Positions 1-14,400 of a stretch of DNA of 64,000 nucleotides are shown here, piece by piece; within the stretch, counting starts at the first letter, position 1; the number at the start of each line of letters is the position of its first letter. The DNA is taken from assembly GCA_963070105.1 (NCBI GenBank), contig OY718808.1:5371738-5435737 (forward strand). Reading direction: 5' to 3'. The translations under genes were made by a program, and so were the position numbers. This stretch comes from Litomosoides sigmodontis. Taxonomy: Eukaryota; Nematoda; Chromadorea; Rhabditida; Onchocercidae. The notes under the pieces were generated by a model, which saw only the letters and a list, made by a program, of their open reading frames with translations, had not been told where the DNA came from and ran no database searches.

Positions 1-3000
1 GCAGGGTATTCGCAGTGTTGGAGTAGGACCACAAAATGCTAGTGTCATCGAATTCCTCTCACCGCTAACTATTATTTGTGGTCCGAATGGTGCTGGAAAG
101 ACAACTATCATTGAAGCACTTAAATACGTCACAACTGGCGAGTTGCCGAAAGGAAGCTTTCAAACATTTATCCACGATATGCGGGTAGGTTTGCTGCATC
201 ATTACCACCTACCCTCTCAGAAACTGCTAATTTATAGGAAAACAGTGATGCCGTCTTAGGGTAATGCTTCAGTTCACTTTACTATGTTGTTGTACTTTGG
301 AACTTCGAGAAATATTTTTCATTCATACTTCAATGAACATGGCAATCTATATTGAATGTGAAGGTTAACTTTTGACATGTATGTCTTCTTGCAAAAATAT
401 TTTCAAAAATGTCCATAACTGGTCGCCAATATTCATTTTGCAGTTAGCTGACAGATCTCGGGTGGATGCATCAGTGAAGCTTAAATTCAGAGATGTTAGA
501 GGCAGGTCTTGTGTTGTAACTCGTCGTATAATGCAGTCAAAAGGTGCTAAGGTAAAATATGCAATTTCAAAAGTTTGTTTTATGTCGGTCTTAAACTACT
601 AATGTTAGACTTGCAGGGTAAAATAACGAATAAATCAGAAGAGAGCACGATTGCAATTGAAAAAGAACCGGGTGAATGGAAAAGTTTATCATCAAAAGTT
701 ATTGACTGTAAAAAAGAGGTATCTGTTTTAATTTTGTGTGAAGTATTACACTTGTTTAAATATAGAATATTATCATTATTATGGTTGTAGTTCGAATTAT
801 TTCACATTAAAAATTGTTATAGATTTTAAATCTTCTTGGTTTGCCTGCAGCAATTTTGGAATATGTGGTCTTCTGTCACCAAGAAGAATCCTCATGGTTT
901 GTTCAAGGCTCAATTTCTATCTTTATTTTGCAATTTCCATGGCTAGTTTTGTAAGCTCCCCCTGCAACTTCTCACTGTTTCGAAAAATCAAATACTGATT
1001 CAAAATTTGCTGTATATAAGTGTATCAAATGTGACGTTTCTTATGAAACTCTTTTGTTCTCTTCAGTTTCCTTTTTAGCATTTCAGGCCACTTGACGAGC
1101 CGAAAAAACTGAAGGAACGTTTTGATGAGATTTTTCAAGTGACTGGCTATGTGAAAGCAATTGAAATTCTGAGGAAGGAAATGAAAGAAAATGTTATCTA
1201 TTTATTTATTTTTTACTCACCTAATCTCTATATGCTCTATTACAATGGAAAAAGTTTTTGCAGCAGCAAGAATTGAAGATTGCTGAAGGCAGATTACCAC
1301 TTCTTATCAGGCAGCAAGAAGAAAAGATCGAAGTTTGTATTTATTTATCAATTGTGTTTTAGTATAACTGCTTATTCGCAAAAATTTTTCCTTTATTTAT
1401 CAATTATTGAGTGGTTATTGTTAAGTTTGCTTATTCTACTGTAGCTGCATAATGAATACGTCAATCTCAAGGAGCAAATAGCAGAAAATGAGAAAGAAAT
1501 TTTGCTAAAGCAAATGATACTCAAGGAAGATGTTGTCAAGAAAAACTTGAAAGTTGCAGAGCTTGATGAAGCGGAAATGTTAAAGAAGAAGCACGGTAAC
1601 CTTGTTTGATAATTAATTTTTAATTCTACCTATCTGGCTCTTACAGAAATCATAATTAAGATATGGTAAAGGCGGAAAAACAAATACTTCTTGATCAAAT
1701 GGAATGCTGCTCGGCACTGGATTACGAAGGTGGAATCGAAAATTTAAAACATGAAATTGAGTCGGTGTGTAGTATTTTGTTTCATTTTATTTGAACTTAT
1801 ATGGAAATTTGTGAGTCGTACGAATCTGGAAGACTCATCAGAGAAATTCACAGTCGAAGCGGGAAGATAAAATCCTCTTTTATCCTGCGTAAGGTACACT
1901 TATTATTCGGTGGTTTTAACTCCACAGACTAACACATGGACCAGCAAATCGACCACGTAAGCGTTTGGTTTTAATCAAAGAATTGTTTAAGAAATATCTG
2001 TCTTTTGTGTCCATTTTATAATTCTGAAATTTCCAGCATAATATTTTTGTTACAGGTTATTCATTCTGATGAGTTTAAAGACATAGAACGATGTCGTGAG
2101 CGTATTAATTCTGAGATCGATGAAGTTAATGCGAAAATTAAAGATTATATAGCAAAGAAAAAAGAGATCGACAAAGTAATTGTACATTTGAAAAGTATTC
2201 AAATGGTACATTTTTCAAATTATATTTGTGCTAAAGTGTAATTCATAATGCTTTACGTTTGGTGGATTAAAAACAGGAAAACTACTGAATTTATATTTGT
2301 ATTTTCCTTTATTTTCATTATTGCAGATGCGTGACAAGATCATTATGGAAAGGGAGAAGTGTTTGCAAACTTATTGCTCAAGATTCAATCTAAAAAGTAA
2401 GAATCTTTTGGTCTCAGTTAAATGTTGTGTATCTTTCAGTCGTATTCTGCTAACATTACATTGTCTTCAGATGAGCAGACGGAAACTTTGAAGCAATTGC
2501 ATTACTTGACTGAAAAACGGAAAGAAGATATCAGTAATTTTATGGTGACTTTTTCTATGTCTACCAATACTTATATGAAAACCTTATGTCTTCAGAATGC
2601 TATTTTTTTGTTATATTGTTTGCTCAATTTTGCTTCAAGCTGTTGTTATTGCAGAAGAGAATGGAAGAAATGCAAACGAATTGTGAAAAAGAAATTGACG
2701 ATATTTCGGGAATTTTAGCTCAAGTAACAGCAAAAATAGAATTGAAGAATGAGGAGAATAAACGGCTGGAAGAAGATATTGCTGCAATAAAGCGTAATTT
2801 AATGGAAGCAACTAGTTCATCTGAAAGGTAAATAATAGTTATTTACCTTTACCTCTAATATTGGTTAGTCTGCCTGATGTGCTTTTTGGTATGGGTGGGG
2901 AAGTTTTTTGTTTTTCACAACTTTTGCTTTTAAAACGCAAAGGTTGGTTAACACCTGGAAACATTTTCCATCATATAGTCATTGCCATTAGTGACATAAC

Positions 3001-6000
3001 ATATATTTGAAACGAGAAGAATTGTTAAGGCTCGATCGTTTACAAGATGAAATATCAGAACAAGAAAAAGAACTGGAGATAATGCGGGAAAACGAAGAAA
3101 TGGGAGCTAATGTTGAAGATTTAAAAACTAAAAGAGATGAAATCACAAGCAAAGTAAATTAAAAGTTATTGTTCTGCTTTTAGATCTTTAAAGTGCAATT
3201 TATTGTAAAGTTGTGCTTATAACATTTCCAATTGCAATTCATTTTTTGTTATATTTAAACTTCGAAGTGATAGATTCAATTCCCTTTTTTGAGATAGAGT
3301 TGCTCAAGAAAGAATACAGTGTGAGAGAAAATGTTGACGAAATTGAAAATAAAATCAAACAAAAAAATAGTGAATTGGTGAAATTCGAAGACGAGCTCTG
3401 CGCTCTGAAGGATAAGCACCAAATTGCCTTCTTGGACATATTTAGTACCAAAGAACCTGAATTTCCTCTGGGGTTAGTTTTAAGCTTTTCAAGTTCTGTG
3501 AATACAAAGTGATAAGAACAATGTAACCTGCACTTTTCATGCTTACTACTGTATTAAAGATGCACGCTGCCTTCATCTTTGATTACTTTGATTACTTTGT
3601 TGGTATTAGATAATATTCTTTGGGAATTTGACAATTATGAAACGATTTCTTAATATATATTCCAGCATTGCATGCAGCCAAATTTTACTTTTAGTGAGCG
3701 ACTTGCCATTTGTGCTCTAAAAGCAGAACAGAATTTATCAACAGCCAATGATGAGTTCAAAATTCATGAGAACGAGGTATCGCGGGCTCAGTTTGCTGTA
3801 TCACAGATCGGCCGAGAAATGGATCAACTGGCTGATCAGATTGCATCGTATAGGCGAAAAATAACGAAGGTTTTTTCCTAAACAACAAATGCTTTTTGTA
3901 GGGTGAACTTTATCTTTTTGTAGGGTTTCCAGCGTTTTCAATGTCTCCAATTTGGGAAAACTGGGATGGATAAAAATGCATGAATTTAAAGCAAGCACAC
4001 TGATGAATAGTTTAGGCCAGTCTATTCTGTTATTTGTAGGTTGTTACACATGAAAATGAGGTGAAAACACGTTTGGATGATATCAGGACACTTCTTAAGA
4101 AATCGCAGCAAGATTCGGGACGTATTGATGGCTGTAAGTTCTTGTACGAGCAGTGGGAGGAAGAGGTTAATGTGAGAAGGTGTTGTCCTCTTTGTGAACA
4201 ATCATACAACAGTACAGAGGATTCCGATGTTCTTAAAGAAAAGGTTCTTACAAAAAACCATATAAATTCTATGGAATACAGAAGTCAAATAAGACACTAA
4301 AATCGTAGAATCAAAGTTTGAAATTTTATGGATGTAGGGAGCTAATGGAACTATTTTGATTTGCAGACGTGTTTTTAATGTTGTAACACGACATTTAAAA
4401 TTAATTTCCAGATAAAACAGAAAAAGAAGGATTTCATTAAAGATGCTGATAAGTTGAGTCATAAAGTGAAAGACTACGAAGCAATGCAGAATGAACTTAT
4501 GGAAATTGTGCCTTATGTCGAGTTGCTGAAGCAATCAAAGAAGGAGAAAGAAGAATTACAAGAGAATCTTAAAAAAGCAGAAGTATACTGTTTGCGTTTT
4601 TATTTTACATGCTCTCATTAGTACCTTTTTCAACTTTTACATTTATTTTTACTTCTGTTGTAATATTATCTAGGAAAAATTGCATACTGTGGAGGTAGAA
4701 CTTGCAAAGTCGAAATCTGAAAGAGACATCATTTTACAAAAGCTGAATATTGTGCGAGATGTTCAGGTATTGTTATATTACCATCTGATTTTCCTTCCAC
4801 TTTGCTCGATTTAGAGGTTTGAACTCTCATATATTATTGCAAATGAACGCCATGTTAATTTAAGAAACGTTCGATATAAAACAGATGAAAAGCATTTTTT
4901 GAAAGTTAATATTTTACAGGTTGATGTTTCTCTGATGGATAATATTTGGAAGTCAGTATTAGAGGCGAGGCACTGCATAAAATTGTTAAAAACAGAGCTT
5001 GGTGTCATTGAATGTACAAAACGGTCACTGAATGATATAAGAATCGAAATAACAGAGAGCGAGGTGATTAAAATACATTTTTTGTATAGCTGGTGCACTG
5101 TTTTTATAATTTTAAGTAAAATAACTTTTTCATAATCTTCCGTTTTTAATACCTTCAACTTGCAATTTCCAGGAACAGTTCACAAAATTGATTAATAAAC
5201 TCGACGTGATTCAGACATCAGCTTTGACAAGGAGTGAACTTGTTGAAAAAGTATATTTTTAACCTTATTTGATGCATTTTGGCTTTAGTAAAATAAGTTG
5301 AAAGTTGTAGCATTTAAAATATGAGGGAATGTTATAGTACAGTACGCGTTTTACTGTATTGATCAGTGCCCTGGCAGTGGAAATTTTTAAATGTTTGCTT
5401 TTAATGAATTTATTTCAGCTAAAAACATCGAAAGAACTTCGTTCTGCCTTGTGTGAAAAAGTAGTACAGCGTGATTCAGTGAAGAAGGTACTAGACGTTA
5501 AAGAGAAGGAACTGGAAGAAAGTAAACAAGATTTGCAGAAGCTAGAAACACAAAAACCGATTACTGAAACGAAATTGCAGGTCGTTATTCTAAGTTATTT
5601 TGTATACATTATAGGTCAATAAAAACATCAATTGGCTGGAAGATAATAAAGATTGATATATTTGTGCACAAAGATTTCTGATAATCATTCCGCACCAACA
5701 CGGCAATTGACATTTTGCTACTCATTATAGATGAAGAAAAAAGAGCGATTTCTAATACAAAATGAAACAAAGAATAAGAAGGAAGAATTGTTGTACTTAT
5801 TACGAGATGCCGAAGATGCTATAAAGGAAATAGGTAGTTGTTACTTATAGATAGGGAGTTCGGAAGTTTCATTATTTCTTAGTACTTTTGCCTTACTTTC
5901 CCAACATTATGATCATTCGTAAATTTTTAGAAACGATGAATAGGAAACTGAACGATGTTGCCGATAGTTCTGATGATTTAAAACACCATGAAAATGAGTT

Positions 6001-7815
6001 GTCAAAAATAGATACTGAAATTGGTATAAGCAACGGTAAAATGCGCAATTTGACGGAAGAAATTAACTGTTTAAATTCAAAAGTATGGATTTTGTATTAA
6101 AATTCTAATGCTCTGTTGGGATTAATATTTAGTTTAATGTCAATTAAAAATGTTTTTTCCCAGCAAGAGCGTAAACGTCGATTGGATGATCAACTTCGGA
6201 AGTTGGAATTACGAGAACGAATCAAAATTTTAAATGAAAGCTTGAGTGAAACAGAATGGCATGGCACAGCAATTCCAGAACTAAAGAAAGAATTGTGTTT
6301 ACTTTCAGACCAAGTTAATGATTTGCAGTTGGTGATTGAGAATAGAAGAGGTACTAAATTAATAATGCGGCTCTGTTAGAAGCGCATGGGATGGGAACAG
6401 TAGTGTACAGTTTGCTGAATAAGCTACGGCCGGTGCTCTTAATTTTTATTTGAATTTTGTTTTTATCTTTGTGATTAGTTGTGGAAGTGATTTTGTATTT
6501 CCGGAGAAGTGAATGAACAGAAGAAACGGCTAGCGACTATGGAAAAAACTTTAGCATCATCTGAGTATGCACAATTCAAAGAGGAATTTAAAAAGGAAGT
6601 CGTCAAAAAATGTGTTATCAAAAGATTTATAGAGGTTCTTTACTTTCTCTGAGCAAGATTCGTTGTTATTATTTAGCTTACCAACTGTACACTGTTTAAA
6701 GTTCACCAATAAATTTGTTCGATTTACAGGATTTGGCGAATTATATACGAGCAGTGGATGAGTCTGTTGTGAAATTCCATGCTCAAAAAATGGAAGAAAT
6801 CAACGAAGTGTTGAGTTCCTTGTGGGAACAAGTATATCACGGCAGCGACATCGAAACTATACAGATTAAGTAAAAGCTTCGAAGTTTTTTTATAGTATTG
6901 AGTTCATGTTACTGGTGCTTCAGTTTTTTATTTCGAAAATTACGTAAGGTTTTCAAGTTTAAAGTATTCTAATTGAAAACTTATATTTATCGGAATCTTT
7001 GATATTTTATATGAAATGAAGTCTTGTGCACAATTCCACTTACATATTCATCTTTCTTTTTGTTTGAAGGTCTGAAAGCGCTGGCGAAAATGAAAAAAAA
7101 AAGTCATATAATTATCGCGTGGTAATGCATGTCGGTGGTACTGAAATTGATATGCCAGGAAGATGTAGTGCTGGCCAAAAGGTATTGCTTTTTGTTTATT
7201 AGTTAACATTTGTTTTTACTTAATAATATACGTTAAAACAAAAAGAAATCAAGTGAAGCGGTTAAGGAACCAAAGTTACTGTTATACATTATTAAATACG
7301 CATATACATATACCTATTCAGATGCTTGCTTCGATACTGATACGAATTGCATTGTCAGATGTTTTCTGTGATAAATGTTCGATTATTGCGCTTGATGAAC
7401 CAACCGCAAATTTAGATGTGCTGAAAGTAAGTAACTTCTGCCATCAAAAAGATATATGAAACGGAAAACTGGAACTTTTCAATATTTGATATGGTGTGCT
7501 ATTTCCGAAATTATTAGTTATGCTCACAAAATGAATGTTGTTACTTTATTTTAGGTAGAGAATTTGGGTGACATGTTGGCGGATATTATTTCAGCGCGTT
7601 GTGCAAACAATGCTAAAATGTTTCAACTTATTGTCATAACACATGATAACCGTTTTGTGGAACATCTTCGGCAACTATGTCGGCCGGAATGGGTTTATTC
7701 AATCTCAAAAGATGATGCAGGTTAGTTTGTAAAATTTTGTATAACTGGTGTACTTTTAATACCAGGCAAGACTTTAAGTAGAAATAATCTGCAAAGAAAT
7801 GGTTTCCATTTCAAA

Positions 7816-7894
<79 letters not shown>

Positions 7895-7994
7895 TGCATA
7901 ATTGATAAAACAGAAAGTTTAATTTATATTTATAGGTTTATCACGAGTGAAACGTCATCGGAATTTAGAAGATGCAACTATGCGTGAAGGATGA
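1..7994 (+). CDS. rad-50: Rad50 DNA double-strand-break repair ATPase (5' end missing)
   Basis: Rad50 is the SMC-like ATPase of the Mre11-Rad50-Nbs1 complex, which tethers and processes DNA ends in the nucleus. The window opens at a splice acceptor (gcag at 1-4), so only the first few residues are missing. The Walker A motif GPNGAGKT is at 80-106. The Q-loop region reads FCHQEE near 871-890 and is followed by [17 protein letters not shown] across an intron. Long lysine/glutamate-rich coiled coil spans about 1.1-6.9 kb in many small exons. The zinc-hook CPLC is at 4184-4195. The ABC signature SAGQK ends near 7180, and Walker [13 protein letters not shown] is near 7382-7417. The stop is at 7992-7994, after a short last exon that follows an (AT)n-bearing intron. 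All catalytic motifs are intact. Family assignment is very secure; some exon edges in the coiled coil are approximate. Confidence 0.96.
7815..7888. repeat. (AT)n microsatellite in the last rad-50 intron
   Basis: A near-perfect AT dinucleotide run of about 74 bp with one 'ac' interruption lies in the intron before the final rad-50 exon. The run translates as an isoleucine/tyrosine repeat, which creates a spurious ORF at 7799-7987. Confidence 0.95.
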
Positions 7995-8477
7995 CGCAGT
8001 TCATTTTACTTGTTATTTGTTTATCACTAAGATGTAGCGTATCCAGAGATCATTGATTCTTTGTCCTGTACAGTTGTTTTAATTCGTTTTGTATCTGATT
8101 CTTCAGTGCTGATTGTTTCTGCGTTTTTCAAGTTCCTTATCCAATATAAACTTAAATTTTTTAGGTGGTCAAATTCTGACACACTAAATTTGAATAAATT
8201 ATTCGAACTAACCTCGGACTTTCCTTAAATTATGCTATTGCTCATAAAATTTATTGGTCTTATATTTATTTCTTCGGGAGTTTCGTTCTTCATGTATCGC
8301 GCTATTGACATTGGAAGAAATAATAGCATTTGCTATAATAAATATTACGAAGTAAATGTGATATAAGAGTTTCGTGACGAGCAAATTTGGTATTTTTTTG
8401 AGTCGAGATAAAAGCAGGGAGGAAATGATTTGTAAATGATTTTATTGAAGGCTCAGATTTGCAATATCTGGTTGGTG

Positions 8478-11400
8478 ATGTCAAAAAAAACAAAGATGTT
8501 TCCAAATTCTGGTTCAAGTTTGCCCCGGATTAATTTACCTCAGCAAGGAGTTCGACATATTCTGGTTCCAGAAACGAGGTTTGGTTGCGTAAGTTCATCA
8601 GGTAGTGTTTGTGTATGTTTTAAAATCACATTTTAGAGAGATCTCGAAGTAATCGTTACAAATTTAGGTTAGTATAATAGTGCTCAATAAAATTGAAACG
8701 GTGTTTCAAATGTGAAGAGTAAATCCACCCCTAGGTATATTCAAATGTCGGTAATGGAATTTCGGAATACGTTTCAGGACTAACCAAAGTGACGAAATAT
8801 ATTGTCCTTCGTATACCACTGTTTGAATTTAGTAAATGTGCACTTACCTCTATAATTCTATTCGAACTTTAACTCTTGCGCTCTTTACATGCTTCTAATG
8901 ATTACTTTCTACTTGAAAACAATTCAGTGTAGCATATCGTTTAACATCTCACTACTCACTGTACATCATGATGTTAAAGTAATTCATGAACTGTTCGTTA
9001 CTAAGAGAAGCACCGTAGAGGAAATGAGGAATCTTCGAAGTCTATAGTCATTGTTTATTTTAAGGTGAAATACTCAAACAAAACTTACGAAGATGTAAAT
9101 GATGCTTTTGGATTTTCTGAAATGAATTTGGTTGTTTCAGGCACAGTTAATGTGCTCTCTACAACAAGCGGTCAGCCAACAGTTCCTCCACTCATTGCTT
9201 CACATACTACATCAGCTAATCTGTTTACACTAAGGCCATTACTTCCCGTAGCTAATTCAGCAGAACAGGTACGAAATTTCGAGTGAAGATTCTTTCAATT
9301 TTTGAAAAAATTTCTGTAGAAATGTTTTTAGATATCGGATGTTCACTACCGAATGCGTCGAAATGCTATTGGTTGTCCGAGACCCTTGTTTTCTGATATG
9401 GGTAAGTAATGAACTTATAAACCAAGGCGGTTTGAATTCCTTTTAATGTATGCTTATAGTTAAGAATTTAATGAAAATATTGTATCGTTACTTAGAAAGG
9501 AACCAGTGGTCATCATCGGCAGTCGAAAGATCGCAAGTTGCAAGGCTGCAGGGAAGTAAGAACAGTCGATCACTACCCAGTTTGAGGGATATTTCTCGTG
9601 CGTCGACAATACAAGTCATTTTTATTGCTTTTAATTTCTGCAGTGCTCCCTGGGATCCTTCTGTGTTCTTTTTCATTGCTGCAACAATAAACTTACTCAA
9701 AAGAAAACTTCTTGCTCAATGGTTTTTCATCTCAGTTACTAACTTTTAAGAATTTGCAAGCACGAGAAGTTGGAACATCCGATGTTACTGTTTGCTCATC
9801 ATTATCGGATTGTGGAATATCCGCTATGGAATCATTAAATGTCAGCGATGATGATTTAAAGTAAATGGTTATATCATTAGATTCTAAACTTTTGATAGAT
9901 AAAAATTCCGTCTTGTGATTTGTTTTTTCCAAAATTTTACTAAAACTGTGTTGTTTTTAGCTATGAAGAGGAACATGGAGAACAGAAAAGCGATAATTGG
10001 AAAACAAAGAAGAGGCGACGCAGAAAGCGAAAACGTGAACGGTCTAGCAGTGGCGAAAGTGAATCGGAAGAAAGTAATCTTTATCATTCCCCTGAATTTT
10101 TTGACAAAAAAATTTAAGAGAGTATTAGGGAATTTTGGATCATACTGTTATGTTAAATGATCTGTGCGCAGAAGCTAGGAATTCCAGGAAACAGAATAAA
10201 TGAAGGTAATTGTGATATGGCTAAATGTAGAACTTGAAAATGTATGCCGAAAACAAAAATGTATATGATAATTATGTGTAATGCGTATGTTTTTCAAATA
10301 GTCTAGGTAGAGACGTTCCTCGGTGGCAAAAGTTGACAAAAGAAGACTTTGTTGACACCATATTAAGCGATACTGATGATGACCTTGACGAAGTTGAACA
10401 GACTGTCGCAGTGAGTGGGTTCCATTCCCAGAGCATTCCTGACGAAAAATTTTATTACATTGTATGTCAGATGTTTTATGCTATTTGAAATCTTAAAAAG
10501 CTTGCTTCTTTCATTTTTACAAGATATATTCTTATAAATTATTTGAGTAGTTTGCTTCTAACTTCATGTTTACAGAACGATGTTGGTGACAGTTATGCAA
10601 CCGAGGAACTGGAAAAGCTACAGAATAAATTCAGGAGAGAGATTATAGAAAAAATCGCAAAAGAAAAGGCAAATCAGCCAAAATGCGATCCCCCTGATAT
10701 TCTTACATTTCACGACAACTGCAAATGTAAAACGTTTTTGTTACAGTTTTTATTTCCCTTTGTAAAAGCCATTGAGCGATTTGAATTGTTGTAAGTTTAC
10801 TTGAGAGGCATATTTGTCTCGAAAATTTTTCGAAGATGTAAAGGAGATCTATCTAATTGCACTTTTAGGTGGTCATCATTCGGATACTGAGACCGAATCA
10901 GAAAGTTGTGACTCTGATGACTGCATCGATGAGAGTGATGAGAGAAGTGACAATGTCTCTGTTGACGAACAGACTGATAATAAGGACAAAATTAAGATGA
11001 GTGAATCCAAAAAACACAGCACTGTTGCCAAACGAGAGGTTAATTGAGTTTACAGTTTTCATAAATTTTCAGTAAGCATGATGATATTTCTTGGGCGAGA
11101 AGGACAGTATTTATTGCAGGTCTTTAGGAAACGTAACCATCCAGCTGTTCTTCACAGCGATGTTTGCTTTAACGAAATTGGTCAGATGAACGATGGACCA
11201 GAATGTCGCTGTTCGTGGGCAGCTAAGAAATCTGGTTTACGTCATAACAAATATGCTGGGGAGACTGTTATTGAGAAATGCAACTTCAATTCAAGGTTGG
11301 GTTATGATTCCAATGTGTTTGGTTGTCATATATGTCTTTATTTTTTCTTTGAATAAGAAAGGAATTATACTATCTGTAAACGGGAGTGAAGTTTTGATAT

Positions 11401-14400
11401 TGCTGAAATGCTTAATGGTAATAACAATTGGAGGTCATTTACTTTTTTTTAGTAATTCACATCGTTTATGGCACTATATACTTTACACTGAACCTAATCC
11501 AAATACCGTTGTACGCCGTTCAACAAAAATAAAGTACCGTGAAAGGACTTATGAGCTGGAAGGCTTTTCTGTATTTTTTCATAAGTCGCTGCCACCGAAT
11601 TTTCCTCAAACGCCACTGTCAAAATGGACAAATGAATACAATATTAAATTTATGGAGGAAAATATTCCAACGGTTATTTTTTGTTCATATATTTAATGGG
11701 TGACTAATTTTTATTCCTCCAATGATTTGGTTTTCCGAGTACTTTCTATTCTTAATTCTGCGCGAAGTTTCAAGCTGATATTCTGTTTGAAATGAAATGT
11801 TAAAGGTACTAGAGTGACCCGAATTTTTTTCGGTACATTGTTTATTTCTCGAAAGTTTTGCAGAATTTTACAATCGAAGATTTGGAATTGTTCCATCGTT
11901 ATTTGTTTATCGACATTATGGAAATGTACGACTTAAAAAAATATCCTCTTGATAACACTGATGGTTGTCCTTACTACCATTGTATGCCGAGATTTGTTTG
12001 TAGTCTCTCAGGTCGTTGCTTTTTTCGTTCTCCGATTTTTTCGATTTTTTTGTAGTTATATGTTTAATGCTTATCTATTTGAAATTTGTAGTACAATTTT
12101 TGCAACAACGATTTTGAGCGACTGAATTTTTCAGACGGCGGAAAAGAGATACTGCCAATGTCTGTTGTTATGTCTTACCTTATTGAAAGCTATCATCGTC
12201 TGTTGACGGAATCAGAAGCTCAGGTTCTTAAGCAAGATGCTGATGCTTTCCGCGAGTTTGCTGAAAACGTACGTGGTTCCTTGGTAATGGACGCTAACAA
12301 GGTAAATCAATTGTTCTTATTATTTAATGGATATTTATTAAATAAAATAATGGCGTTCTGTTTTGTTGGGTATGTTTTGTAGATATATTTTATTTCACGG
12401 AAAAGTGTAAAATTTATAATTTTTCTCATGATCATTCTATGTCTGAGTTATCTTCTTTCAGAAGCCATCAACAATTCGGGTTGACCTTATTGACAGGCCT
12501 GATTTTTTGTCCAACAATTCGGACGATCTCTTCCCACTGATTACTCATTTTGGTGTGAGGCCTTCTTCTCACACTTACAGTTCTAATGCAGAGTGAGTGA
12601 TTTCCTAGTAGTCGACATAGTCCAATTCATCTGTTTAAATTAGAATTTTTTTATGAGAAATCACATTTTTGTAAGCTTTATTACTTCAGGTACCAAAAAA
12701 TGTCGAAGGAATACTTGCGGATGCGCAAAATTCTTGCAATGAAACCACGTGTAAGTGCAGAGGAACGGGGAAAGCTTGCGCAAAAGGCCTCACAATTGAA
12801 AGCACTGCGTAATGACAGGTAATTCTTTTCTGGGAACAATTTTTGTCATTTTTTTAATTTTACAATTTGTGTGTGCCTATTTTACGTTTCGTACATCTTA
12901 AAAGTTTATTAATTTCTTTCATTTTTCAGTCAGCTGAAACGTGATTTTGTTATGTCAGTGTCATCTCGCAACTTCTATAGTACAGGATTATTTCCTGATA
13001 TTGTACAGGTAAATTTGCAGTGTGTTTGTTTGTTATCCAAATTAGTGTTTGTTAAAATATTCAGGTCGTAATGCTTTCAGCATGGCTTGTTCCTAATTCT
13101 TGCTTGCGCACATGTTCGCTTCCAATGGTCCCTACAAGTCTACGAGCAGGAACGTATTCATTATGTTTTCAAGGTTCACCTTTTTTTTCATATTTGCATA
13201 AATAATGTATTGCTTGTCTCATCTTTAATGTAAACAAGGAGAAAAAAAGTCTCATTTTTCATAGCTTGCAGAACCGTTCACTTTTGGAGCTAGCGTTAAC
13301 CCATCCATCATATCGTACTAATTATGGTACCAATAGTGATCATGCTCGTAATACTCTTAACAACTGTGGTGTGCGTTCTTCTAAACAGCGAGTACATGAT
13401 CGTTTGGTGCAACAGCAGTTAAGTGCCAAAAAACGAGGTATATGTATTCAATACCTTGAAAGCACCATAGCATTCTGTATGATATTGATAACCTACAAAT
13501 CGAATTGTGGGTACGTTGTGTCGAGAATGAGCTTATTCTAGTTTAATTTTAGGGTTTCATACTTTAATGGAGATCATGTCGAAATTGGGTTCAAAAAAAG
13601 CGGAGCAGTCTCCACTGAATCATAATGAAAGGCTGGAGTTTTTGGGCGATGCGGTTATTGAATTTATTACCACTATTCATTTATTTTACATGTTCAGCGA
13701 TCTCGATGAAGGCGGTTTGGCCACCTACCGTTCAACAATGGTTCAAAATAAAAATCTTGCAGTGCTCGCCAAGGTTTCTTGAATTTTCGAAGTTTTTTTT
13801 TTTAAAAAAAAAAGCAATAATGCTTCGCATATTGCTGGACACAAATTCGTTGCTGCCAAAAGCATACGTTTGAATCTCAGCGAGAAATTTTTTTAGAAGA
13901 TAGGCTTGGACGAGTTCATGTTGTATGCTCATGGACCCGATTTATGTCACGAATCGGATCTTAGACATGCAATGGCAAATGCTTTTGAAGCAATGATGGC
14001 TGCAATTTATCTTGATGCTGGAATTGATGAGTGTGATAGGTTCGTTACTTTATTTTATAAGGCATTTCAGAATTTTTGCGAATTTGTTAAATTTCCTTTT
14101 AAGAATTTTTGGTTGCGCTATGTTTGGTGACTCTCAGGAATTACTTTCTGCATGGTTTGATTTGGACGACCATCCTTTAAAGGTAAGCCGAATTTATTTT
14201 TTAATTTAAAAATGTTCTTGGCAAGTGATTGCTTTACTCTTACGAAAGTTTGTATTTATTTAAAAAATATTTCTTTAAAAAGTATAAGCTGGAATATTTT
14301 TAAAAATATTTTCCTGAGTGGAAATAAAATAAGGATTCTTTCTCTCTGTTAATACTTTAGGTTTTCGGGATTTTTGAAGGGAGGTGACATTTTTTATTTT

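Noticed and set aside
7799..7987. ORF of repeated isoleucine/tyrosine
   Set aside because: Translation of the (AT)n microsatellite in a rad-50 intron.
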